64,000 nucleotides of DNA from assembly GCF_001953875.1 (NCBI RefSeq), contig NZ_MQUR01000036.1, positions 1 to 64,000 of the forward strand, in the 5' to 3' direction. This stretch comes from Streptomyces amritsarensis (GTDB taxonomy: Bacteria > Actinomycetota > Actinomycetes > Streptomycetales > Streptomycetaceae). The notes beneath the pieces were generated by a model, which saw only the letters and a program-made list of their open reading frames with translations, made no database searches and was not told the origin of the DNA. Shown piece after piece: positions 1 through 7,782 of this stretch (the first letter of the stretch is position 1; every line of letters starts with the position of its first letter). Both the position numbers and the translations under genes were made by a program.

Positions 1-29
1 ACGGGACGGCCCACCGCCCCCACGCACGC

Positions 30-70
30 TGAAGGGGGCCGCCCGGCTTTCGGCCGGGCGGCCCCCTTCA
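30..70 (-). terminator. Strong hairpin terminator after the DrrAB-type operon
   Basis: A perfect inverted repeat has 17-bp arms at 30-46 and 54-70 and a 7-base loop. It starts 25 bases past the stop of the minus-strand permease gene, so it most likely ends that operon. There is no long T run, as is usual for GC-rich actinomycete terminators. Confidence 0.8.
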
Positions 71-94
71 TGGTGCGGTGCGTGCGGGCGATCC

Positions 95-892
95 CTAGAT
101 CTTCGCCTCGCGCTTGAAGGCCGAGCGGGCCCACAGGAAGCCGAGGAGGCTCAGGACGACGCCCCAGCCCAGCGCCAGCCAGGCGCTGTTGCCGATCTCG
201 GTGCCCATGAGCAGGCCGCGGAGGGTGTCGGTCATCGGGGTGAAGGGCTGGTACTCGGCGAACCAGCGCAGGCCGACCGGCATGGACTCCGGCGGGACGA
301 TCGCGCTGCCGAGGAAGGGCAGGAAGGTCAGCGGCATGGGGGCGTTGCTGGCCGCCTCGACGCTGCTGGAGCCCAGGCCGATGGCCGCGGACAGCCAGCT
401 GAGGCCGAAGGCGAGGAGGGCGAGGATGCCGAGGGCGGCGAGCCACTCGACGAAGGTGGCGTTGGGGCGGAAGCCCACCAGGAGCGCGACGCCGATGACC
501 AGGACCAGGCTGATCATGGTCTGGATGACGTTGCCGACGACGTGCCCGGTCAGCACGGAGGACTTCGAGATCGACATGGTCCGGAAGCGGTTGATGATGC
601 CTTCGGTCATGTCCGTGCAGACGGAGACGGCGGTCGAGACGGCGCCGGCGGTGGCGGCCATCAGGAGGATGCCGGGGGCGACGAAGTTGGTGTAGTCGCC
701 GCGGTCGCCCGTGCCGCCGCCCGGCAGTTCGATGCCGGCGCCGAGCGCGCCGCCGAAGACGTACACGAACAGCAGGAGCATCAGGATCGGCATCGCGACG
801 ATCGAGATCGTCATCGAGGGGTAGCGCTGGGCGTGCTTGAGGTTGCGGCGCAGCATCGTCATCGAGTCGCGCATGGCGTACGTCGTGCTCAT
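95..892 (-). CDS. DrrB-type ABC-2 exporter permease
   Basis: This 265-residue membrane protein is the permease partner of the ATPase encoded just upstream. It has a cytoplasmic N-terminus and about six hydrophobic segments, the first near residues 28-50. The layout and the segment with FGLSWLSAAIGLGSSS near the middle are typical of the daunorubicin-resistance (DrrB) ABC-2 family, which exports hydrophobic drugs or lipids. Its ATG lies inside the ATPase stop (ATGA overlap), so the two are translationally coupled and presumably form one transporter. The substrate cannot be told from sequence. With the DUF4097 gene upstream in the same orientation, an envelope-stress or self-protection role is possible but is inference. 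Confidence 0.88.
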   Translation of the reverse strand: MSTTYAMRDSMTMLRRNLKHAQRYPSMTISIVAMPILMLLLFVYVFGGALGAGIELPGGGTGDRGDYTNFVAPGILLMAATAGAVSTAVSVCTDMTEGIINRFRTMSISKSSVLTGHVVGNVIQTMISLVLVIGVALLVGFRPNATFVEWLAALGILALLAFGLSWLSAAIGLGSSSVEAASNAPMPLTFLPFLGSAIVPPESMPVGLRWFAEYQPFTPMTDTLRGLLMGTEIGNSAWLALGWGVVLSLLGFLWARSAFKREAKI

Positions 893-1902
893 CGGCGGGC
901 CTCCTGCGCCGTGGTGGCCGGGGTGGGAACGGTGGTCGCGTGGTGGCGCGACCCGTCACCGGTGAGGGCGAGGAAGACGTCGTCCAGGTCGGGCGTGTGG
1001 ACGGTCAGCGCGTCCGCCTGGACTCCCGCGCTCTCCAGCAGGTCGAGTACGGAGCGCAGCGCGGGGATGCTGCCGTCGCTCGGGATGTGCAGGGTGAGCT
1101 TCTCCTCGTCGCGGGCGCCGGGGCCGAGGGCGAGCCGGTGGGCGGCGGCGTCCAGGCTGAGCACGTCGGAGAACTGCAGGCGGATGTGGCCGCCGGGGAT
1201 GCGGCGCTTGAGCTCGTCCGCGGTGCCCTCGGCGACGATCTTGCCCTTGTCGAGGACGGCGATCCGGTCGGCGAGCTGGTCCGCCTCCTCGAGGTACTGC
1301 GTGGTGAGGAAGATGGTCACGCCCTGGGCGGTGAGCTGCTGGATCAGGTGCCACATGGTGCGGCGGCTGCGGGGGTCGAGGCCGGTGGTCGGCTCGTCGA
1401 GGAAGATCAGGCTGGGGTTGCCGACGAGGGTCATCGCCAGGTCCAGCTTGCGGCGCATGCCTCCGGAGAAGGTCGAGGCCATCTTGCCGGCGACCTCGGT
1501 GAGTTCGAACTGCCGGAGTAATTCGGCGGTGCGGCGCTTGCCCTCCGCGCGGTCGAGGTGGTGCAGGTCCGCCATGAGGAGCATGTTCTCCTCGGCGGTC
1601 AGCAGCCCGTCGACCGCCGCGAACTGGCCGGTGACACCGATCTTGGCACGAATGGCGTCCGCGCTCCGCTGCAGCGAGTGCCCCACGACGGTCGCCTCGC
1701 CGCCGTCGGCGGAGATGAGCGTCGAGAGGATCTGGACGGTGGTGGTCTTCCCCGCGCCGTTCGGACCGAGGAGCGCGAAGATCGTGCCCGCCTGCACGTG
1801 CAGGTCAATCCCGTCGAGTACGAGCTTCTCGCCGTACGACTTGCGCAGGCCGACTGCGCTGATCCCCTGGGGCGGGGCCTTCTGTTCGGTCGCGGCACTC
1901 AT
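889..1902 (-). CDS. DrrA-type ABC exporter ATPase
   Basis: This 337-residue nucleotide-binding subunit powers the neighbouring ABC-2 permease. Walker A is GPNGAGKT at residues 46-53, the signature is FSGGMRRK, and Walker B plus D-loop is LIFLDEPTTGLD. The roughly 80 residues after the ATPase core match the C-terminal extension of DrrA-family exporters (DALTVHTPDLDDVFLALTG). It overlaps the permease start by 4 bases. It begins 45 bases after the DUF4097 gene and probably shares its transcript. Family assignment is firm; the exported substrate is unknown. Confidence 0.92.
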   Translation of the reverse strand: MSAATEQKAPPQGISAVGLRKSYGEKLVLDGIDLHVQAGTIFALLGPNGAGKTTTVQILSTLISADGGEATVVGHSLQRSADAIRAKIGVTGQFAAVDGLLTAEENMLLMADLHHLDRAEGKRRTAELLRQFELTEVAGKMASTFSGGMRRKLDLAMTLVGNPSLIFLDEPTTGLDPRSRRTMWHLIQQLTAQGVTIFLTTQYLEEADQLADRIAVLDKGKIVAEGTADELKRRIPGGHIRLQFSDVLSLDAAAHRLALGPGARDEEKLTLHIPSDGSIPALRSVLDLLESAGVQADALTVHTPDLDDVFLALTGDGSRHHATTVPTPATTAQEARR

Positions 1903-1947
1903 CGTGCCCCCTCCATTTCGTAGCTGTTGCGAGGCAGAGCTCTGACG

Positions 1948-2796
1948 TCAGGCGCCGTGCGCACGCTGGATGGTGATGTCGCCGAGGCTGGTCCTCGCGT
2001 GCACCTTGACGGTCTCCGCGCCCTCGGTGGGGCCTTCGGCGGAGCCGAGGGTGCTGTAGACCGTCCCGGACTGGGAGTTGATGTCGAGCCAGGCCGCGGT
2101 GCCCTGGCGGATCCCGACTTCGAGGTTGCCGGCTTTAGTCTGGAGCTCGACGGTGCCCCGCGCCACTTCCTCGATGCGTACGTTGCCGTTCGAGCTCTTT
2201 GACGACACGGACCCTTGCGCCCGGCCGACGGTGATGTTTCCATTGGCGACCTTCAGTCGCAGATCGCCCGCCACGTCGTCCAGCCACGTGTTGCCGTTGG
2301 AGTTCTTGATGTCGGCGTCGCCGCCGACGGTGCGGATCCTGACCTCGCCCGAGCCGGTGGTGACGTCCACGTCGCCCGCCGCCGTGTCGAGCTGGATGTC
2401 GCCGTGCTGGGTCTTGAGCCTCGCCGCGCCGGTCTGGTCGAGGCGGATGTAGCCGGCGCTGGTGCGGACCTCGCACTCGCCCAGCGTCCCCTTGCAGGTG
2501 ATGTCGCCCATCTCCAGCGTGCCGACGAGACGCGAGCCCTGGGGCAGGGCCACGTCGACGGTGACCGAGCCGCGGGCGCTGAACAGGCCGCGCGCCTTCG
2601 GGGTGCGGATGGTCAGGGTCCCGTCGGCGAAGTCGACCTTCGTCTCCTCGGCGGCGCGCTGGTCGTCCTTGTCCCCGGCGGTGCGCGGGTGGATCTCGAC
2701 GACCGTGTCGGTGCGGTCGCCGGCGCTGATCCGGGCGACTCCGACCTCGACGTGGATGGTCGCGGTGATGGGTCCCTTGGTCTCGTAAGAAGGCAT
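1948..2796 (-). CDS. DUF4097 beta-strand repeat protein
   Basis: The 282-residue protein is almost entirely short repeated beta strands built around G-D-I/V and S-G/N-G-x-V motifs (for example GDIQLDTAAGDVDVTTGSG, then NSNGNTWLDDVAGD). This is the pattern of DUF4097/adhesin-like solenoids that form a right-handed beta helix. No signal peptide or membrane segment is visible, so it is probably cytoplasmic. In this position, between a HicB-like gene and DrrAB, it is likely a conserved accessory protein. Its molecular role is not known. Confidence 0.85.
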   Translation of the reverse strand: MPSYETKGPITATIHVEVGVARISAGDRTDTVVEIHPRTAGDKDDQRAAEETKVDFADGTLTIRTPKARGLFSARGSVTVDVALPQGSRLVGTLEMGDITCKGTLGECEVRTSAGYIRLDQTGAARLKTQHGDIQLDTAAGDVDVTTGSGEVRIRTVGGDADIKNSNGNTWLDDVAGDLRLKVANGNITVGRAQGSVSSKSSNGNVRIEEVARGTVELQTKAGNLEVGIRQGTAAWLDINSQSGTVYSTLGSAEGPTEGAETVKVHARTSLGDITIQRAHGA

Positions 2797-2891
2797 GGCT
2801 GTCCCGTCCTCGTGGGTCTGGTGGCCGCCCCCGCTCCGGGGACGTGAAGACGGCGCGGGAGTGGTCGGCTCCCGTACGCCGGTGTCGTGTC

Positions 2892-2916
2892 CCGGCGCCG
2901 CCCCCTGCGGCGCCGG
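2892..2916 (-). terminator. Hairpin between HicB-like gene and DUF4097 gene
   Basis: A perfect inverted repeat has 10-bp arms at 2892-2901 and 2907-2916 around a 5-base loop. It begins 10 bases past the minus-strand stop of the HicB-like gene. It can end that transcript or limit read-through into the DUF4097-ABC genes. Confidence 0.7.
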
Positions 2917-2925
2917 TCCGCTGTA

Positions 2926-3459
2926 CTAGCTCACCCAGCCGGTGAAGCTCCGCCTGCCGCTGCCGCGCCGGGGCGCCTGGGTCTCGGCCGGCCGGCCGCC
3001 GCCGGTGTCGAGGGCGCCCGAAACCGCCCTGACGAGCCAGGCGTTGAGGGAGAGCCCCTCACGCGCCGCGGCCTGCTCGGCCCTCGTCTTGACGTGGCCG
3101 GGGAGCCGGAGGTTGATGCGTGCGGTGCTGCTGTCCTCCCCTTCCGGCGCGAGCGGTACGGCGGGCAGGGCGGCGGGGGCTTCGTCGAAGTCGCCGGCCT
3201 CGAAGGGCTCTTCCCTCGGCGGGGCGGTCACGACGAACTCGGGCTCGAGCCCGCGCAGCCGTACGTCGACCGAGCCGGGAGCGAGCTCCCGGGTGACCTC
3301 GCCCATGGCGTCCGACAGGGCGGTCAGGAGGGTGAGCCTGGCTGCCGACTCTAGCGGGGCGGTGAGGCGCTCGGCGAGAGCGCGGGCTTCTTCGCCGCCC
3401 GCTTCGGCGGCCACCGCGAGCTCGTTCCGAAGATTTGCGACGTAGGGGCTGAGGTCCAT
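2926..3459 (-). CDS. HicB-family antitoxin-like ribbon-helix-helix protein
   Basis: The 177-residue protein has a helical N-terminal part, an acidic linker and a C-terminal ribbon-helix-helix segment (STARINLRLPGHVKTRAEQA, then EGLSLNAWLVRAVSGAL), followed by a basic tail. The RHH end is like that of HicB antitoxins and suggests DNA binding. No HicA-like toxin gene is next to it, so a true toxin-antitoxin pair is not supported. A regulator of the downstream DUF4097/ABC genes is more likely. The start MDLSPYVANL at 3459 is preferred over the upstream ATG at 3522 because a purine-rich CTGGGGAC lies just before it. Confidence 0.75.
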   Translation of the reverse strand: MDLSPYVANLRNELAVAAEAGGEEARALAERLTAPLESAARLTLLTALSDAMGEVTRELAPGSVDVRLRGLEPEFVVTAPPREEPFEAGDFDEAPAALPAVPLAPEGEDSSTARINLRLPGHVKTRAEQAAAREGLSLNAWLVRAVSGALDTGGGRPAETQAPRRGSGRRSFTGWVS

Positions 3460-3654
3460 GTCCCCAGCATGACACACAGATGGCGCCATGGCGAGCCATT
3501 TTGGCGCCACTGGTGCCACCATTTACGAAACCGCAGGTCAGAGCGTGTGCCACGAGTGAGCCAGGCTGAGCCACCCGGCGCCACCACCCTCGCCTGGTGC
3601 CACCACGCCACCAGACGCGGGAAGCCGCGACACCGAGGCTCCGCCGCGTGCCGC

Positions 3655-3710
3655 ACGGCGGACGGCGGACGGCGGACGGCGGACGGCGGACGGCGGACGG
3701 CGGACGGCGG
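3655..3710. repeat. Eight perfect tandem copies of the 7-mer acggcgg
   Basis: Positions 3655-3710 consist of exactly eight uninterrupted copies of acggcgg. It lies in the 465-base non-coding gap 3460-3924, roughly 200 bases upstream of the HicB-like gene start. A 7-base unit changes reading frame with each copy gained or lost, but no supported gene crosses it, so any effect would be on promoter spacing or structure. Confidence 0.95.
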
Positions 3711-3790
3711 AGAATTCGAGAGGGGGTGCCCGCCATTCCCCAATTATCCGGCGGAACGCATAAGAATTCACGGCGCCCCGATATGCGACC

Positions 3791-3822
3791 GCGGGGCCGT
3801 CCTGTCGACAGGACGGCCCCGC
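3791..3822 (-). terminator. Perfect 32-bp palindrome, probable terminator of the ddaH-like gene
   Basis: The two 16-base halves 3791-3806 and 3807-3822 are exact reverse complements with no spacer, centred on gtcgac. It starts about 100 bases past the stop of the minus-strand dimethylargininase-like gene. A terminator is the simplest reading. The lack of a loop also allows a protein-binding site. Confidence 0.6.
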
Positions 3823-3924
3823 GGGGGTGCGGCGAATTGCGTCGCCGACCGAATACCGGGGCGGACCGAATCGCCCGGCCCGGCACGGAAAGCGTGGACC
3901 CGGGGAGGGATACGGCCCGACGGG

Positions 3925-4758
3925 TCAGCCGGCGGCAGGCGCCGGACGCAGTTCCAGCGTGCAGCACTTGGCACTGCCGCCGGCCTTGAGCAGTTCGGAC
4001 AGGTCGACGCCGATCGGCTCGAACCCGCGTTCGGCGAGCTGGGCGGCCAGCCCCCGCGCCTGCTCGGGCAGCACCACGTGCAGGCCGTCGGACACGGCGT
4101 TCAGCCCGAACGCCACCGCGTCGGCCTCCTCGGCCAGGACCGCGTCGGGGAACCGCTCGGCGAGCACCTCGCGGCTCTCCTGGGAGAACGCCGCCGGGTA
4201 GTACATGACCTCGTCGCCGTCGAGGACCGCGAGCGCGGTGTCGAGGTGGTAGAACCGCGGGTCGACCAGGGTCAGCCCGAGGACCTGCCGCCCGAAGAAC
4301 TCCTGCGCCTCCTGCTGCGCGCGCGGGTCGCTGCGGAAGCCGCTGCCCGCCAGGAGGGTGTCGCCGGCGAGCAGGAAGTCACCCTCGCCCTCGTTGACGT
4401 ACTCCGCCTGCCGGACCTCGCCCCACCCCTGCCGGGCGAACCAGTCCAGGTACGCCGGGGACTCGCCGGCCCGGTATGCGTGCCGGAAGCGGGCGACCAG
4501 GACGCGCCCGTCCAGCACGGTGGCCCCGTTGGCCGCGAACACCATGTCCGGCAGGTCGGGCACCGGCTCGACGAGGTCTATCCGGTGCCCGAGCTCGACG
4601 AACAGGTCGTGCAGCCGCTTCCACTGGGAAAGGCTGGTTTCCGTCACCGTGGGCTTCGTGGGATCCATCCACGGATTGATCGAATACCGTACGTCGAAAT
4701 AGTGCGGACGGCACATCAGATAATGCCGCGGCCTTGCCGTTCGCCCTGATTGGCTCAT
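3925..4758 (-). CDS. ddaH: Dimethylargininase-like guanidine hydrolase (DDAH/amidinotransferase fold)
   Basis: Family members hydrolyse methylated arginines to citrulline and an amine using a Cys-His pair. The 277-residue protein has the expected pieces: substrate-region PDLPDMVFAANGA (Asp71), the EGEGDFL segment near 123-129, His171 in RFYHLDTAL, and Cys265 in GGSAKCCTLEL near the C-terminus. The length matches bacterial DDAH. It stands alone, with hypothetical genes upstream and a palindromic terminator downstream. A related arginine deiminase-like or other guanidine substrate cannot be excluded. Confidence 0.85.
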   Translation of the reverse strand: MSQSGRTARPRHYLMCRPHYFDVRYSINPWMDPTKPTVTETSLSQWKRLHDLFVELGHRIDLVEPVPDLPDMVFAANGATVLDGRVLVARFRHAYRAGESPAYLDWFARQGWGEVRQAEYVNEGEGDFLLAGDTLLAGSGFRSDPRAQQEAQEFFGRQVLGLTLVDPRFYHLDTALAVLDGDEVMYYPAAFSQESREVLAERFPDAVLAEEADAVAFGLNAVSDGLHVVLPEQARGLAAQLAERGFEPIGVDLSELLKAGGSAKCCTLELRPAPAAG

Positions 4759-4862
4759 GGTTTCCCTCGATGCGGAGTCGGTTCACGGATACCTCGTGCC
4801 ACGATATCCGCGCCGCCGCCACACTCAATAGGAGCGGGTGAACAGGTGGCCAATTTCCGGTT

Positions 4863-5363
4863 TCAGGGCATGGCCTCGAGTACGGCGTCCACGGTGAGTT
4901 TCCACGCCGGCTCGGCACCGGTCCCGAACGCCGCGGCGAGCGCGTACCCGACGGCCGCGTCGTACGCCTCCGGCTTCCCGTCCTCCCACTCGGCGGTCAC
5001 CCGCCCGTCCCCGGTCGACACGAACACCCCGAGCCGCACACCGGCGCGCGAAAGCCGGCTGCCGTCGAGCGAGACGGGAACGAACCGGTGCTCGCCGACG
5101 TCGACGCGGTAGGACGCCCGGGTCAGGAACCCCTTGGAGGGCCGCAACTCCACCTCCTCGCCCGCCACCCGCATCACCAGGCTCGCGGGGTCCCTGGTGC
5201 CGATGGGCACATGGCTGTGCACCTCCGCCCCGGCGGTCCGCTCCATCACGACCCGCGGCACGCCGTCGCCGGTCACGACGAGGGTCCCCGCCTCGTGGTC
5301 GAGTTCGACGGTGACCGTCCCGAACAGCGGGTCCTCGGTGGGCGGGTGGGAGTACGACTGCAT
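4863..5363 (-). CDS. Conserved hypothetical protein
   Basis: I do not recognise a named family. The 166-residue protein is soluble, with an N-terminal half rich in beta-strand-like alternation (FGTVTVELDHEAGTLVVTG) and a C-terminal helix (AYDAAVGYALAAAFGTG). There is no signal peptide or cysteine. The start MQSYSHPPTE at 5363 is chosen over 5417 because AAGGAA precedes it at good spacing. It is separated by 104 bases from the ddaH-like gene and reads the same way. Confidence 0.65.
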   Translation of the reverse strand: MQSYSHPPTEDPLFGTVTVELDHEAGTLVVTGDGVPRVVMERTAGAEVHSHVPIGTRDPASLVMRVAGEEVELRPSKGFLTRASYRVDVGEHRFVPVSLDGSRLSRAGVRLGVFVSTGDGRVTAEWEDGKPEAYDAAVGYALAAAFGTGAEPAWKLTVDAVLEAMP

Positions 5364-5458
5364 CGACCGTTCCTTGCTCTGCGGTGCTGGGGACACCATT
5401 GTCAGCGACCCCGGCACCGCAAGATCAACAAGTCGGACGCCGGACCTCCCCGAAGGCC

Positions 5459-5490
5459 GGCCTGTCGGCCTGTCGGCCTGTCGGTCCGTC
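5459..5490. repeat. Short 8-base tandem repeat ggcctgtc
   Basis: Three perfect copies of ggcctgtc (5459-5482) are followed by one imperfect copy ggtccgtc (5483-5490). The run touches the stop codon of the flotillin-tail remnant and may mark an old rearrangement or slippage site. Confidence 0.8.
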
Positions 5491-5700
5491 AGTCCGTGAC
5501 GGGGATCGAACCGTTCACGGAGGCCGGGCCCGCTCCCCCGCCCCGCGCCTTCCCGGCCTGGTCGGCCGCCAGGCCGCGGAGCATGGCGCCGAGGTCGATC
5601 CCGGTGGCGGAGCCCAGCAGCTCGACCCCCTGGGCCACGTTGTCGGTGACCGTGCGGGAGAGCTTGGAAGCGCCGTCGGTGGAGATGACGGGAAGCAGCG
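5489..5700 (-). pseudogene. C-terminal remnant of a flotillin (SPFH protein)
   Basis: Only the last 60-70 residues remain. They contain LLPVISTDGASKLSRTVTDN, then VAQGVELLGSATGIDLGAML. This resembles the tail that follows the coiled coil in bacterial flotillins: a short V-I-x-T-D-G strand, then a helix ending in TGIDL. The SPFH domain and coiled coil are absent. The frame differs from that of the JetA remnant just upstream, so it is not made as a fusion. The left border near 5700 is approximate. Confidence 0.6.
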
Positions 5701-6635
5701 GGCCAGCGTACGGAAGTCGGCGGAGCGGTCCGAGCGTCCGGCCCGCCGCTCGTTCAGCGCCCGTACGACGGCCAGCAGTTGCGGGATCGCACCCAGCGCC
5801 CGGCCGCGCAGCAGTCGGGCCTGCGACTCGCGGCCGTCCCGGCTGAGGAACCGGGCGGCCAATCCCGTCCACCGGCCGGCCCACCGCTCGTACGCGGCCT
5901 CACGGGCGGCGGCCGCCCGCAGCAGCTGCTCGATGCTCCCGCCCTCCTCCAGCTCCAGGATCAGCCGGGCGATGCGGCCACCGAGGGTGATCAGGTCCTG
6001 GATGAAGCGCTCCAGGTACTGGATGAGCTGGTCCTTGTAGGCGAGGAACACCTCCTCCCCCACGTCGTGGAGGTCGATGGTCCGCTGGAGGGATCCATGA
6101 AGGCCCGCGCATTGTCGGCGAGCGCGCCGAAGCGACTGGCCAGCCCGTCCAGCGCCAGATGGGCTTTGGCCGCGTCGGGCTCCTCCTCGGCCGCGAGCAC
6201 GAGCAGAGCCCGCAACTGCGTCACGATGTCGTGCAGCGCGACGGCCTGCAGCGCGCCGCGCCGGCCGAGCGCCTCGTCATACGCGGACAGGGCCTCTTCC
6301 GCAGCCTCGCCCTCCCGCGTGAGCTGGTAGATGAACCGCTTCCGGTAGAAGTCCTCGACGGCGGTGACCCGCCCCGTGTCCGGGTCGGCCCGCAGGTTCC
6401 CCCACACCACCAGGCTGTCGAGCGCCTTGACCACGGCGTCGAGCTCGGCCGGCCGGGCGGCGGAGGCCGGGCCCGCGTACACGTCCTCGGGCCGCAGATG
6501 CACGGCGAACCGCTCCTTGGCGACGAGGAAGGCCCGCATCACCGACCGGTAGAGCAGCACGTTCGGGGCGGTGAGATGCGCGAAGGGCCCGTACCCGTCG
6601 GGCGGGCCCTCCGCCCGCGGAGAAGTCGTGTCCAT
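5690..6635 (-). pseudogene. Truncated, frameshifted Wadjet type II jetA (DUF2397/TIGR02677)
   Basis: The first 180 residues (FAHLTAPNVLLYRSVMRAFL, then AKERFAVHLRPEDVYAG) match the start of TIGR02677/DUF2397, the JetA subunit of Wadjet type II anti-plasmid systems. After LADNARAFM near 6096 the family sequence continues one frame over (SLQRTIDLHDVGEEVFLAYK, then DQLIQYLERFIQDLITLGG). This fits loss of one base around 6091-6096. The homology runs to SADFRTLAR near 5700 and then stops, so the last third of the usual ~500 residues is missing. No jetB, jetC or jetD is present. The start at 6635 has AGGAGG upstream. Confidence 0.7.
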
Positions 6636-6759
6636 TGCCCGCCATCCTCCTGGAGCCCCGCCGGCGCTGGGGACAGCGGGCGGCCCCCGGTCGAGGCGCC
6701 CCGCCGGACCGGCCGGACGTCGGACGGGGACGCCGTCCGGGCCGGCCGCTCCGTGCCGG

Positions 6760-7782
6760 TCAGGACCCGTCGGCCGCGGCGCCGACGAGTTCGTCGAGCA
6801 GGTCTTCCATGGTGACGAAGCCGATGACGGTGCCCTTGGTGCCGGTGACCGCCGCGAGATGGGTGCCGGCGGACCGCATGGCCGTCATGGTGTCGTCGAG
6901 CGGGGTGTCGATGGCGACCTTGACGATCGGGTGCAGCGCCGCTCGCGGGAAGGGAGCGGTGCGGTCCGCTGCGCCGATGGCGTCCTTGATGTGCAGGTAG
7001 CCGAGGATCTCCCCGGCCTCGTGGGTGACGGGGAGTCGGGAGAAGCGGTGTTCGGCCGCCGCCCGTTCCAGGCCCTGGGGGGTGATGTCGTGGGCGACGG
7101 TGACGATGCGGTCCAGGGGCACCATCACGTCGCCGACGGGGCGGGTGCCGAGTTCGAGGGCGTCCTGGAGGCGTGCGCCGTCCTCGGGGCCGAGGAGGCC
7201 GGCGGCGCTGGAGTCCTTCACCAGTCGGGCGAGTTCGTCGTCGGTGAAGACGGAGCCGACTTCGTCCTTCGGTTCGACCCTCAGCAGCCGCAGCAGGGTG
7301 TTGGCGAAGGCGTTGATGCCGAAGACGAACGGCCGCAGGGCGCGGGTGAGGGCGACCAGCGGCGGGCCCAGGAGCAGTGCGGTCGGCGCCGGGGCGGCGA
7401 GTGCGATGTTCTTGGGCACCATCTCGCCGATGAGCATGTGGAGGTAGGTGGCCAGGGTGAGTGCGATGACGAAGGCGATCGGGTGGATCAGGCCCTGGGG
7501 CACACCGATCGATTGGAAGGGGGGCTCCAGCAGGTGGGCGATGGCCGGTTCGGCGACCGCGCCCAGGACGAGGGAGGAGACGGTAATGCCGAGCTGGGCG
7601 GTGGCCATCATCGCCGAGAGGTGTTCCAGGCCCCACAGCGTGGTCTTCGCCCGCCGGTTGCCCTTGATGGCGGCAGGTTCGATCTGGGAGCGGCGTACGG
7701 AGATCAGGGCGAACTCGGCGCCGACGAAGAAGGCGTTGGTGATCAGGGTGAAGGCGCCGATCATGAGCTGGATCGCGGTCAT
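6760..7782 (-). CDS. CNNM/CorC-like DUF21-CBS membrane protein (second of pair)
   Basis: The 340-residue protein has a DUF21 membrane domain with about four helices (residues 1-150), then a pair of CBS domains (VGDVMVPLDRIVTVAHDITP, and later GYLHIKDAIG). Proteins of this family are linked to magnesium or cobalt efflux and metal homeostasis. It lacks the C-terminal CorC_HlyC domain present in its neighbour, so the two paralogues may work as a heteromer. Its ATG overlaps the stop of the upstream gene (ATGA), which fixes the start at 7782 and not the far-upstream ATG at 8037. Confidence 0.88.
   Translation of the reverse strand: MTAIQLMIGAFTLITNAFFVGAEFALISVRRSQIEPAAIKGNRRAKTTLWGLEHLSAMMATAQLGITVSSLVLGAVAEPAIAHLLEPPFQSIGVPQGLIHPIAFVIALTLATYLHMLIGEMVPKNIALAAPAPTALLLGPPLVALTRALRPFVFGINAFANTLLRLLRVEPKDEVGSVFTDDELARLVKDSSAAGLLGPEDGARLQDALELGTRPVGDVMVPLDRIVTVAHDITPQGLERAAAEHRFSRLPVTHEAGEILGYLHIKDAIGAADRTAPFPRAALHPIVKVAIDTPLDDTMTAMRSAGTHLAAVTGTKGTVIGFVTMEDLLDELVGAAADGS

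Noticed and set aside
2926..3522. Complete HicAB toxin-antitoxin module
   Set aside because: Only a HicB-like RHH end is present; no small HicA frame lies on either side.
3655..3710. CRISPR-like array
   Set aside because: The 7-base units are directly adjacent without spacers, and no cas gene is near.
6277..6645. Alternative frame starting at 6645 for the JetA remnant
   Set aside because: Its translation is Arg/Gly-rich and lacks the DUF2397 sequence found in the frame starting at 6635.
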